Assembly (NCBI GenBank): GCA_016793925.1 | Contig: JAEULH010000068.1 | Coordinates: 1 to 40,482, forward strand | From: Rhodospirillales bacterium | Lineage (GTDB): Bacteria > Pseudomonadota > Alphaproteobacteria > Rhodospirillales > Defluviicoccaceae | Reading direction: 5' to 3' | Length of the DNA stretch: 40,482 nt | Shown: positions 19,401-27,730 of the stretch, piece by piece | How the letters are laid out: every line of letters begins with the position of its first letter | Numbering within the stretch: position 1 is the first letter of the stretch | Notes under the pieces: model-generated | Seen by the model: the letters and a program-made list of their open reading frames with translations, nothing else | Told to the model about the DNA's origin: nothing | Databases searched by the model: none | Position numbers and translations under genes: made by a program

Positions 19401-21282
19401 GGCCGAAGTCGTGGATCATGACCAGGCCTGCATCGGCCGGGTGTACCGCGTGCGGCACCTCGTCGATCACCCTCAGGCCAAGGTGTTCGAGCATCGGCAG
19501 GACCAGCGACAGCACGATCGGCCTGCCCTGCAGAAACACCTTGAAGCGCATGTCCGTATCGGCGGACCCGAACGGACGGTAAAGCGTCATCCCCAGGGTG
19601 CCAGACCGCAGCGTCTCGTCGATCAGGTCGACGTCGGCGACCGCCTGCTCGGCGTTAAAGCGTTCGCTGTAGCCGGACGGAAACGCATCCCTGTAACGCT
19701 CGTAAAGAAGCTGGCCCTGCTCCTCGCCGTGAGCGGCGTAGAGCGCATCATGGAGATGATCGGACCAGGTTCGGGTCGCATCGACGATCGCCGCCTCGAG
19801 TTCGTCGACGCTGTAGTCGGGAATATTGCCGGGCGTGGTGCGCACAAGGAACTGCAAGCGCGCCATCGGCGAATCGCCGACCTGGCTGTAGTGGGCGGAA
19901 ATTTCGCCAGCGAAAGCCTTTGCCAGGATCGACTGGATCTCGAGCCGAAGGCCGGTGTTGTAGCGATCCAGCGGCAGGTAAACCATGCATGAGACGAACC
20001 GCTCGAAGTCGTCGCGACGCAAGAACAGCCGCACCCGCCGGCGTTGCTGGAGGTCGAGGATGCCGAGCGCAGTGGTCAGCAGATGGTCTTCAGAGATCTG
20101 GAACAGTTCGTCGCGCGGATACGTCTCGACAATGTTCATCAGCGCGCGGCCGTCATGCTCGCGGGAGTCGAAGCCGGCGCGCGCGATGATATTTTTCAGC
20201 TTGCGCTTCAGCAGTGGGATGCTGCGGGCGCTGAGGTTGTACGCGACCGACGTGAACAGCCCGACGAACATGTGCTCGCCGACGACCTGGCCCGCCTCGT
20301 TGGCCCGCTTGGCCACGATCACGTCCATGTGAACCGACCGGTGCACGGTCGAGCGCCGGTTGGACTTGGTCACCATGAGCAGGTCAGGGCGGGCGACGAA
20401 GGCGCGAACCGCCGGCGGAAGGGGCGCCTGGTCGCGGAATTCGTCAAAGACGAGAAAGCCGGATTCGCGCAGCAGGCCGAGGCCGGATCCGGGAATCACC
20501 GCCGCGATCGTCTCGCCGTCGTCCGCGCCATCGCGGGCGACGAAATCGTAGGCGCGATAACCCAGCAACGTGAAGTTGTTCTCGTAGATCCAGCGGAGAA
20601 ATTCGCGATCCTCGTCCACCTCCTCGGCGGACGAGCCCTGCGGCGGGTTGTCGAAGCTGGCGATCACCGACCCGAGCATGTCGCGCATGGCCTGCCAGTC
20701 GCCAACCGCCCGCCGGACATCAGCGAGGATCCGCGCGATCGCTTCGCTGAGCTCGCCCGTAACCTCCCGGGGTTGGCGGACGATTTCGAGGTGCATCAGC
20801 GACTCCGCGATGTCCGCACCGGGCTCGTCCCCGTCGCCGCGGCCCTCGGCGAGGCCGATACGCACGCCGCGGTCGTCGCGACGGACACGGATGACGGGAT
20901 GGATGACGAGCTGGACCGGGAGGTCGCGTCGGTTCAGCTCCGCCGTCACCGAGTCGACGAGGAACGGCATGTCGTCGGTGACGACTTCGACGACCGTGTG
21001 ATCGCAGCGCCAGCCGTCTTCTTCGAGCTTGGGGTTGTAAACCCGCACGCGCGCCGTTTGCGGACTGCGCTTTTCTGCAAGTCGCCAGTGGGCGTAGGCA
21101 GCGCCGAACAGGTTATCCGGACTTATCCGGTAGATGTCCTCTCCAGGCACCCGGGCGAAATAGGCCCGGAGGAACCTGGTGAAGGTCTGCGCCTGGTCGT
21201 CGCCGAGTCGCCAACGCGCAATCTCGACGATCTTTGCGAGGAGATCGTCCTTAAGGGCATCGGTAAACCGCGTCATGGTCAT
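16426..21282 (-). CDS. gdh: NAD-specific glutamate dehydrogenase, large 180-kDa type
   Basis: Oxidatively deaminates glutamate to 2-oxoglutarate and ammonia with NAD, mainly a catabolic role. The 1618 residues match the large bacterial class. The N-terminal half holds regulatory, ACT-like segments (for example [19 protein letters not shown] near residue 95). The catalytic core includes [20 protein letters not shown] (from about 818), [12 protein letters not shown], and [20 protein letters not shown] in the dinucleotide-binding part. The long C-terminal helical region is typical. The ATG at 21282 lies eight bases after GGGAGGA; another in-frame ATG is at 21276. The ribosome-binding site is buried in a predicted helix (see leader). 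Upstream on the same strand is tRNA-Gly; downstream is the UMF1 transporter. Confidence 0.96.
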   Translation of the reverse strand: [1618 protein letters not shown]

Positions 21283-21344
21283 CTCTGTTATCCTCCCGAT
21301 CGCTGCAACCAGGTACCGACGCTGGTCTTGCGCTCCGGGAGGAT
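21283..21344 (-). promoter_or_regulatory. Structured gdh leader that can hide the ribosome-binding site
   Basis: On the minus strand, ATCCTCCCG (21344-21336) is the perfect reverse complement of CGGGAGGAT (21298-21290), which contains the gdh Shine-Dalgarno sequence. The 37-base interval can form an inner hairpin, GCAA-(GA)-CCAG pairing with CTGGTTGC around CGTCGGTAC. The result resembles a two-tier switch that would block ribosome entry when folded. The pairing is seen in the sequence. A role in translation control is inferred, and no known riboswitch class is recognised. Confidence 0.5.
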
Positions 21345-21418
21345 CGAAATGAGGGCCAGTGAACGGCGGCGGGGCTCGGCCGCCGGCCGACTTCCAAACT
21401 CCACGCAGAGAAGCCGCT

Positions 21419-21493
21419 TGGAGCGGGCGAAGGGATTCGAACCCTCGACTTCAACCTTGGCAAGGTTGCGCTCTACCCCTGAGCTACGCCCGC
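21419..21493 (-). tRNA. tRNA-Gly (anticodon GCC), CCA end encoded
   Basis: On the minus strand the acceptor GCGGGCG pairs with CGCCCGC. The D arm reads GCTCAGGGGTAGAGC. The anticodon stem CAACC/GGTTG encloses TTGCCAA with anticodon GCC. The T arm is GAGGGTTCGAATCCCTT, with discriminator T and a genomic CCA at 21421-21419. It decodes GGC and GGT. The 3' end is 75 bases upstream of the gdh leader hairpin on the same strand. Confidence 0.97.
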
Positions 21494-21621
21494 ACCGGCA
21501 CCGTGACAGCGGTTATTGATCGCGATTTTAAGAGATGACCGGGTCTTTGCAAGAAGCATCGTCGCGCGACGGCGCACATCGCCGCCGGACCGGCCTGACG
21601 CGGTCTTGCGCGGAACCAACT

Positions 21622-21930
21622 TCAGCGCTTCAGCACGTCCCGCCAGTCGGCATGGCGCGCCATCTGGACCCTGACGAACGAGCAGACCGGGACGATCGTC
21701 CGCCCCTCCGCGCGGGCGTCCTCGACGGCGCGCTGCACGAGCGCCTGCCCGATCCCGAGGCGACGCAACGCAAACGGCACCCCGGTGTGATGGATCACGA
21801 GGGTCTTCTCGTCCGGGCGCGAATACGTCATCACTGCTTCAAAGCCTTGTATGTACGCCGCATAGCAGCCGCCGGTCGCGTTTTCCGTGCGCGTAATGGC
21901 GAGCCCGCCGGTGTTCGTCGTTCCGTCCAT
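21622..21930 (-). CDS. Small GNAT-fold N-acetyltransferase (YjdJ-like)
   Basis: About 102 residues of the short GNAT class found in YjdJ-like proteins. VIHHTGVPFALRRLGIGQAL contains the acetyl-CoA pyrophosphate loop (RRLGIG), and VPVCSFVRVQMARHADW is the family's C-terminal signature. The substrate is unknown. The frame also opens at a GTG at 21945, three bases after the DUF5996 stop, but any ribosome-binding site would overlap that codon. The ATG at 21930 is preceded by GGTGG and GGGACGG and is more likely; this choice is moderate. The close spacing implies an operon with the DUF5996 gene. Confidence 0.8.
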   Translation of the reverse strand: MDGTTNTGGLAITRTENATGGCYAAYIQGFEAVMTYSRPDEKTLVIHHTGVPFALRRLGIGQALVQRAVEDARAEGRTIVPVCSFVRVQMARHADWRDVLKR

Positions 21931-21948
21931 GACCGTCCCATCCACCTC

Positions 21949-22911
21949 TCAGCTTCCCTCTTCCGTCCCGAGACCGAATAGCGGACGAGGCCGCCGCGGT
22001 TGTCCCATCGGGCACTCGAGCCTTGGCCGGTCCCAGCCGCCAAGCGTCGCCGCCGCCTCGTACGTGCTTTGGAGAAACGACATCAGCGTCGCCTCCGGAT
22101 CGTCCGCCCGGCGCACCGCGTCGTAGGGCAACAGGAACTCGCCGGCGCCGGCGTCGTAGAACGCGGCGTCCGGCGCAACGCGCGCCTCGCCGAACCCGGC
22201 CGGAGCCGGATAGGCATAGGAGTAGAAGGCGGCCTCGTCGATCACCCCGCCGCCCGGCCAGAACCCGGCCGATGAGACTTCATGGCTGTAGGCTTCTCGC
22301 GTGACATCGTCGGGAAGCGCCGGTACGCCGCCCGGATGCAGGGGCGCCGTTCGTCCGGAAAAACGGGTGACCGCCAGATCGAAGCTGCCCCAGAAGAGGT
22401 GCACGGGGCTGGCCTTGCCTATATAGGCCGTTCGGAAGCGCTTGAAGATGCGATCCGCCAGCACGGCAGCCTGGAAAAAGCGCGTGACGCGCTCGCGGTC
22501 GTAGGGCCGCTCGTCCCGATCGTCCCTGAAGGCAACGGGATCGGCAACCTCGTTCGGCCGCCCGTGCAGCTCTGCCGTGCCGCCGAGCTCCGAAAGAAGT
22601 GCGAGGAAGCGCGCATGAAAATCCGCAACCGACATGGGTTGTAGCGAAAACCGGGCCGAACGACCATCGGTCGCCGCGCCGACAACCGCATGGTCGAGGA
22701 GATCCAGCACGATCTCGATCCCGCCGGGTCGGTCGGGGACGAGGCTCGTGGTCAATCCGCGGGCGTTGACATAGAGCGTCGCGTGCCAGGAATGGTTCAT
22801 CCACGGGGCCCGAGCAAGCCGATACTTACCAACTATCTGCGCAAACAGATGCAGCGCCTCGCAGCTTTCACGCCATTGCGCGAAAGATATGTCGGGCCAA
22901 GCGTATGTCAT
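21949..22911 (-). CDS. DUF5996 family protein, unknown function
   Basis: A 320-residue soluble protein beginning with WPDISFAQWRESCEALHLFAQIVGKYRLARAPWMNHSW. HATLYVNARGLTTSLV, HLFWGSFDLAVTRFSGRTAP and SHEVSSAGFWPGGG are other conserved-looking blocks, which I recognise as DUF5996. No catalytic motif of a known enzyme is evident, although the His/Trp-rich blocks could form a binding site. The ATG at 22911 is supported by GGAG eight bases upstream. It is the first gene of a two-gene unit with the GNAT gene and is divergent from cnoX. Confidence 0.75.
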   Translation of the reverse strand: MTYAWPDISFAQWRESCEALHLFAQIVGKYRLARAPWMNHSWHATLYVNARGLTTSLVPDRPGGIEIVLDLLDHAVVGAATDGRSARFSLQPMSVADFHARFLALLSELGGTAELHGRPNEVADPVAFRDDRDERPYDRERVTRFFQAAVLADRIFKRFRTAYIGKASPVHLFWGSFDLAVTRFSGRTAPLHPGGVPALPDDVTREAYSHEVSSAGFWPGGGVIDEAAFYSYAYPAPAGFGEARVAPDAAFYDAGAGEFLLPYDAVRRADDPEATLMSFLQSTYEAAATLGGWDRPRLECPMGQPRRPRPLFGLGTEEGS

Positions 22912-23080
22912 CGACGTCTCCTACCGTCGAGCCGGCTTCCCGCTCTTCGCGGCGTTCTTCACCATGCTCGCGGCACCGCGACATGTGCTTTCCGTTACCT
23001 TCACCGCGTGTCCTCTTCTGCGCCCTCGGCACCGCGCTGCTCGGGGCGCAAAGCTCTTGAGCGCGCGGATGCAAGGTGCC

Positions 23081-24034
23081 ATGTATAACGCGATCTTCCG
23101 TTCTCCCGACAACGCATTTCTGGCGATGATCCTTTCTTCGAGCAGCGCAGCAGCCACCGACGTCGGCGGCGACGTCATCAAGGACGGCACGATCCAAAGC
23201 TTCAGCGCCGACGTCATCAACGCGTCGATGGAGCGACCGGTTATCGTTGACTTCTGGGCGCCGTGGTGCGGCCCGTGCAAGACCCTGACGCCGACGCTGG
23301 AGAGGCTGGTCCGGCAGGCCAAGGGCGCCGTACGCCTGGTCAAGATCAATATCGACGAAAACCAGACGCTGGCGACCCAGTTGCGCATCCAGTCGGTACC
23401 GACGGTCTACGCGTTTGTCGGCGGCCAGCCCGTCGATGGCTTCGTCGGCGCGCAGCCGGAAAGCAAGCTGAAGGCGTTCGTCGATACCCTTGTTGGAGGC
23501 GCCGGCGACCCTTTGGCGGACGCTGTCGAGCAGGGACGGGCCGCTTTGGATCGCGGCGACTTCAAGTCCGCGGCCAAGGCGTTCTCCGCGGTGCTGGCGC
23601 AAGACCCGAACAACGCCAAGGCGGTCGCCGGGATGATCCGCAGCTATGCGGGCGCCGGCAACGCGACGGCCGCGCGTCGTCTGATCGACGGGCTCAGTGC
23701 CGAGGTCAAGCGCCACCCCGAGGTCTTGACCGCGCTGGCCGCCGTTGAGCTTGTCGAGCAGAGCAAAAAGGGCGGCGATGTCGCCAGGCTGCGCGCGACC
23801 GTCGCCGCGCGCCCGGACGATCCGCAGGCCCGGCTGGATTACGCGATCGCCCTTTACGGCAGCGGCGACGCACAGTCGGCGATCGACGAGCTTCTCCACC
23901 TCATCCGGGCGGACAGGACCTGGAACGACGAGGCGGCTCGCAAGCAGCTTGTCAAAATTTTCGACGCGCTCGGCCACGTCCATCCGACGACAGTTGCGGC
24001 GCGGCGGCAGTTGTCGACGATCCTGTTTTCATGA
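23081..24034 (+). CDS. cnoX: Thioredoxin-fold chaperone CnoX (YbbN) with TPR tail
   Basis: About 317 residues. An N-terminal thioredoxin domain has the active-site-like WCGPCK (62-67) and the cis-proline SVPTVYAFVGG. It is followed by a helical TPR-type domain (ALDRGDFKSAAKAFSAVLAQ and LDYAIALYGSGDAQSAIDEL). The architecture is that of CnoX/YbbN, a holdase protecting proteins from oxidative damage and working with GroEL or DnaK; the CxxC form is seen in alphaproteobacteria. The frame is open upstream to 22889, but that segment lacks thioredoxin similarity and overlaps the DUF5996 start. AAGG four bases before the ATG at 23081 favours this start; 23069 and 23126 are alternatives. The stop overlaps the next gene (ATGA). 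Confidence 0.88.
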   Translation: MYNAIFRSPDNAFLAMILSSSSAAATDVGGDVIKDGTIQSFSADVINASMERPVIVDFWAPWCGPCKTLTPTLERLVRQAKGAVRLVKINIDENQTLATQLRIQSVPTVYAFVGGQPVDGFVGAQPESKLKAFVDTLVGGAGDPLADAVEQGRAALDRGDFKSAAKAFSAVLAQDPNNAKAVAGMIRSYAGAGNATAARRLIDGLSAEVKRHPEVLTALAAVELVEQSKKGGDVARLRATVAARPDDPQARLDYAIALYGSGDAQSAIDELLHLIRADRTWNDEAARKQLVKIFDALGHVHPTTVAARRQLSTILFS

Positions 24035-24696
24035 AGGACGATGACGCTCTGGCGCAGAGACTGCCCGAGGTTCTGCCGATTTTCCCGCTCGACGGGACGA
24101 TGCTCCTGCCACGCGGACACCTGCCGCTGCAGATCTTCGAGCCGCGCTACCTTAACATGGTCGAAGATGCGCTGGGCCGCGGGCGGATGATCGGCATGAT
24201 CCAGCCGCGCTACCCGCAGCGTCATCCGGTGGACGACGGTGCCGAGATCTTCGCCACCGGCTGCGCCGGACGGATCGTTTCGTTCGCGGAGAGCGAGGAC
24301 AACCGTTTCCTGATCACGTTGCGCGGCGTCTGCCGGTTCCGCGTTGTCGAGGAGCTGGGGCTGCTGAATGGCTATCGTCGGGTCAGGCCGGACTTCTCGC
24401 CCTTTCTTGGCGATATGACGGACGCGGCCGCCGATGCGATCGACCGCGATCACCTGCTGCGCGCGGCGCGCGGGTATTTTACGACCAAGGACATCTCTTG
24501 CGATTGGAACGCGGTCGACAACGCGAGCGACGAGGCCCTGGTGCTGTCCTTCGCGATGATGTGCCCTTTCGAGACGCGCGAAAAGCAGGCTCTGCTCGAG
24601 TGCGGCGATTCGGGCCAGCGCGCCGCTCTGCTGATCTCACTGTTCGAGATGGCAGTCCACGAAACGGACGGTCCGGCGCCCGAAGCATGGCATTAG
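24031..24696 (+). CDS. Stand-alone LON substrate-binding domain protein
   Basis: A 221-residue protein made only of the Lon N-terminal (PUA-like) substrate-binding domain. Visible blocks are [26 protein letters not shown] (from about residue 13), [38 protein letters not shown] and the helical tail. There is no ATPase or protease part, so it cannot degrade proteins itself. It may present or hold clients. It overlaps cnoX by the four bases ATGA, pointing to coupled synthesis and a related proteostasis role. Family assignment is firm; the function is not established. Confidence 0.9.
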   Translation: MKDDDALAQRLPEVLPIFPLDGTMLLPRGHLPLQIFEPRYLNMVEDALGRGRMIGMIQPRYPQRHPVDDGAEIFATGCAGRIVSFAESEDNRFLITLRGVCRFRVVEELGLLNGYRRVRPDFSPFLGDMTDAAADAIDRDHLLRAARGYFTTKDISCDWNAVDNASDEALVLSFAMMCPFETREKQALLECGDSGQRAALLISLFEMAVHETDGPAPEAWH

Positions 24697-24709
24697 ACGG
24701 GGGCGCGGC

Positions 24710-24940
24710 ATGGTAAAGAAAAGCGTGGATCCTAAACTTCTCGAAATCCTGGTTTGTCCGCTGACAAAGGGCCCGCTGCGCTACGACGCCGAGCGCCAGG
24801 AGTTGATCAGCGACCAGGCCGGCCTGATTTACCCGATCCGCGACGGCATCCCGATCATGCTGGTCGACGAGGCGCGGCCGATCAAGGACATCGTGGCCGG
24901 CGATCCACCGGCGACCCCTCAGCCGACGGGGCGCCCATGA
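24710..24940 (+). CDS. Trm112 family small protein
   Basis: A 76-residue protein with [20 protein letters not shown] at the N-terminus and [18 protein letters not shown] in the second half, the pattern of bacterial Trm112/YcaR (UPF0434). In eukaryotes and archaea Trm112 activates methyltransferases; the bacterial role is unclear. It has a single cysteine (CPLTKGPL), so it does not look like a zinc-binding version. It lies 13 bases after the LON-domain gene and overlaps the DUF971 gene by ATGA. Confidence 0.92.
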   Translation: MVKKSVDPKLLEILVCPLTKGPLRYDAERQELISDQAGLIYPIRDGIPIMLVDEARPIKDIVAGDPPATPQPTGRP

Positions 24941-25311
24941 GCGCCGAATACGGCAATCGTCACCAGCCGACCGAAATCCGCCTCAAGCGGGAGGATCGGG
25001 TTCTCGAAATCGACTACGCCGATGGCTGCAGCTTCGCGCTTCCGGCCGAGTACCTCCGCGTCGAAAGCCCGTCCGCCGAGGTCCAGGGACACGGCCCGGA
25101 CAGCAAGACGATCGTCGCCGGGCGACGCCATGTCGGCATCCTCGCCGTCGAGCCGGTCGGCAGCTATGCGATCCGGATCCGCTTCGACGACATGCACGAC
25201 ACCGGGCTCTATACCTGGGACTACCTGTACCGGCTCGGCGCGGAGCAGGATCGGATCTGGCAGAACTATCTCCGCTCGCTCGCCGAGGAGGGCCTCAGCC
25301 GCGAGCCCTGA
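24937..25311 (+). CDS. DUF971 domain protein
   Basis: A 124-residue protein of the DUF971 family, a domain also found at the N-terminus of gamma-butyrobetaine hydroxylases. [20 protein letters not shown] starts the domain, and [20 protein letters not shown] followed by [15 protein letters not shown] is its signature. In other bacteria such domains are fused or linked to Mrp-type iron-sulfur proteins, so a role in cluster handling is possible but unproven. The reading frame opens further upstream, but the ATG at 24937, overlapping the Trm112 stop, gives the expected protein. It ends the cnoX cluster and converges on the ubiH-like gene. Confidence 0.9.
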   Translation: MSAEYGNRHQPTEIRLKREDRVLEIDYADGCSFALPAEYLRVESPSAEVQGHGPDSKTIVAGRRHVGILAVEPVGSYAIRIRFDDMHDTGLYTWDYLYRLGAEQDRIWQNYLRSLAEEGLSREP

Positions 25312-25322
25312 GGTCGTGCCGA

Positions 25323-26555
25323 TCAGGCGCCGCGCATCGACCGCGGCAGTTCGCCGACCAGACCCATGGCGTGACGCATGAAAAAGCGCTTGAGCGGCGG
25401 CAGGGCGTCGACTGCGGCGAGGCCGACGTTGCGAGCGAGCCGCACGGGCGTCGCGTCAACCGCGAACAGCCGGTTCAGCCCGTCGGTCAAGGCCAGCATG
25501 AGCGTGTTGTCGAACCGTCGCCAGCGCTGGTAGCGGGCAAGGACATCCCCGGCGCCCAGGTCGAGGCCGAGGGCGCGGGCTTCGCTCAGCACGTCGGACA
25601 GGGCCGCGACATCGCGCAAACCCATGTTCAGCCCCTGCCCGGCGATCGGGTGCATGGCATGGAGCGCGTCCCCGACCAGGGCAAGGCGCTCGGCGGTTGC
25701 CGATTCGGCGAACTGCAGCGACAAAGGATAAGCCCAGCGCGGCCCGACCACGCGCACGGCGCCGAGGAAGTCTCCGAACCGGCGAGCGAGTTCGACGGTG
25801 AAGCCTTCGTCGTCGAGCGCCATGATTGCCGGGGCGCGGTCGGCCCGTTCGGTCCAAACGATCGACGACCGACAGCCCTTGAGCGGCAGGATCGCAAACG
25901 GCCCCCCCGGGAGAAACCGCTCATGGGCGACGAAACCGTGGTGTCGTTCGTGCTCGACCGTGCAGACGATGCCCACCTGCCGATACGACCAGCCGCTGAC
26001 GCGAATGCCGGCGTCCTCGCGCAGTCCCGAGTTCCGACCCTCGGCGGCGACGACCAGCGGCGCGTGAACACCGGCGCCGCCAGCGAGGCGGATTTCGACG
26101 CCGGCGGCGTTCCGCTCAACGTGCGCCGCGGAGGATCGGGTCAGAAAGGCGATGTTGGGGTCGCGTTCGATCCGCTCATACAGCGCGCAGCGGTAATGGC
26201 GGTTCTCGACCATATAGCCGAAGGGTTCATCGCCGACATCGCGGTGGTCGTAGTCGAGGTACAGGGGCGAGGCGCCTTCGGTGACGCGAATATAGCGCAT
26301 CGGCGTCGCCTCGTCGGCCATCCCGGCCCACAGCCCCGCCGTTTCCAGCAGACGTCTTGAGGTCAGCGAGATCGCCGAGGCCCGGCCGTCGAAACCCGCA
26401 TCCAGACTCGCCGCCGGATCGCCGGTCTCGATGACCGTCGTCGCGACCCCGAGCCCGGAGAGCGCGCACGCGAGCGTTCCGCCGACGAGCCCGCCACCGA
26501 CGATAGCGACATCGGCAGCGTACCGGCCGGTCGCGGAAGGTGAAGCGATCGTCAT
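25323..26555 (-). CDS. UbiH/COQ6-family FAD-dependent hydroxylase
   Basis: A 410-residue flavoprotein monooxygenase that hydroxylates the ubiquinone ring. The N-terminal DVAIVGGGLVGGTLACALS binds FAD, and GDALHAMHPIAGQGLNMGLRD near residue 290 is the UbiH/UbiF/COQ6 signature. Which ring position it modifies cannot be read from sequence; alphaproteobacteria often use broad-specificity UbiL or UbiM forms, so no symbol is given. Two upstream in-frame starts exist (26594 and 26654), but GGAG lies five bases before the ATG at 26555, and that start gives the usual family length. It is not adjacent to ubiA-ubiD, so ubiquinone genes are scattered here. Confidence 0.9.
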   Translation of the reverse strand: MTIASPSATGRYAADVAIVGGGLVGGTLACALSGLGVATTVIETGDPAASLDAGFDGRASAISLTSRRLLETAGLWAGMADEATPMRYIRVTEGASPLYLDYDHRDVGDEPFGYMVENRHYRCALYERIERDPNIAFLTRSSAAHVERNAAGVEIRLAGGAGVHAPLVVAAEGRNSGLREDAGIRVSGWSYRQVGIVCTVEHERHHGFVAHERFLPGGPFAILPLKGCRSSIVWTERADRAPAIMALDDEGFTVELARRFGDFLGAVRVVGPRWAYPLSLQFAESATAERLALVGDALHAMHPIAGQGLNMGLRDVAALSDVLSEARALGLDLGAGDVLARYQRWRRFDNTLMLALTDGLNRLFAVDATPVRLARNVGLAAVDALPPLKRFFMRHAMGLVGELPRSMRGA

Positions 26556-27240
<685 letters not shown>

Positions 27241-27571
27241 GTGGCGAGGCGCAGAAGGGTTGAGGGCCGCTTCAAGCGCTTCAAGCCTTCTTTGCCGCGG
27301 GAGGCCCGCTGGAGGCGGCAGCGTTTTACGTCTCCGCGGCCTCAACCCCGCCTTCCGCGTCGCGGGTTGCGATGGCACACCTGCCGCGCAACAGCCAATG
27401 TCGCTCCCACCGGCTGATCCCGTAAGACGTCCCGCCCAGTTGCCTAAATTCTAAGCAATCACCCTGTCGCTGCCGGTCGCATGAGCATCCTCCGCTCGTC
27501 CGCTGCTGCCGGCGGTTCGGCCGCGCCCCTTCCCCGCTTGTTTCCGGGCGTTTGCAGTGCACCCGCGGCGG

Positions 27572-27588
27572 TTGGCACGGTTGTTGAG
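27572..27588 (+). promoter_or_regulatory. Sigma-54-like element upstream of amtB
   Basis: TTGGCACGGTTGTTGAG matches 11 of 13 defined positions of the sigma-54 consensus, with a perfect -24 box and TTGAG instead of TTGCA at -12. It lies about 187 bases before the amtB start. It shares TTGGCACGGTT and a TGA at the same offset with the element before glnK. No clear NtrC site pair was found upstream, which keeps confidence modest. Confidence 0.4.
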
Positions 27589-27715
27589 TTCGCCTCCACG
27601 GTCATCGCGCGGGTTCAGGGCTTCGATGAAGCGCGCGCGAGGGGACCGGGGTGGCGGGCAGGACGTGCCGGAATGGCATACACGGCGTTGGCTGGAAGAA
27701 CGCAGTAAGCCCGAA

Positions 27716-27730
27716 GAGCCGGATCGGCTC
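27716..27730 (+). other. Hairpin in the amtB leader
   Basis: GAGCCG and CGGCTC form a perfect 6-bp stem around GAT, 44 bases before the amtB start codon. It could affect message stability or be chance in GC-rich DNA. Confidence 0.25.

Noticed and set aside
16450-19992. 1180-codon open frame opposite gdh
   Set aside because: The translation is Arg/Asp/Val-rich and low in family-like motifs, while the other strand encodes an unmistakable glutamate dehydrogenase. Long antisense frames are expected at this GC content. The same holds for frames opposite lysK, ftsK, purH, the TPR gene and rsmB.
21419-21493. tRNA-Gly as an integration site for a genomic island
   Set aside because: No integrase, no direct repeat of the tRNA 3' end was noticed, and the flank at the 3' end is the housekeeping gdh.
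20044-21519. Open frame running through the tRNA and opposite the start of gdh
   Set aside because: Its C-terminus reads through the antisense of the tRNA (a known type of spurious protein ending), and the body is antisense to gdh.
27555-27580. NtrC-binding site overlapping the amtB sigma-54-like element
   Set aside because: TGCACC is present, but the second half (GGTTGGCA) has the wrong spacing and mismatches, so it does not meet the NtrC consensus.
27481-27708. 75-codon open frame between glnK and amtB
   Set aside because: No recognisable family, no good ribosome-binding site, and biased composition; other frames in the same region are equally open.
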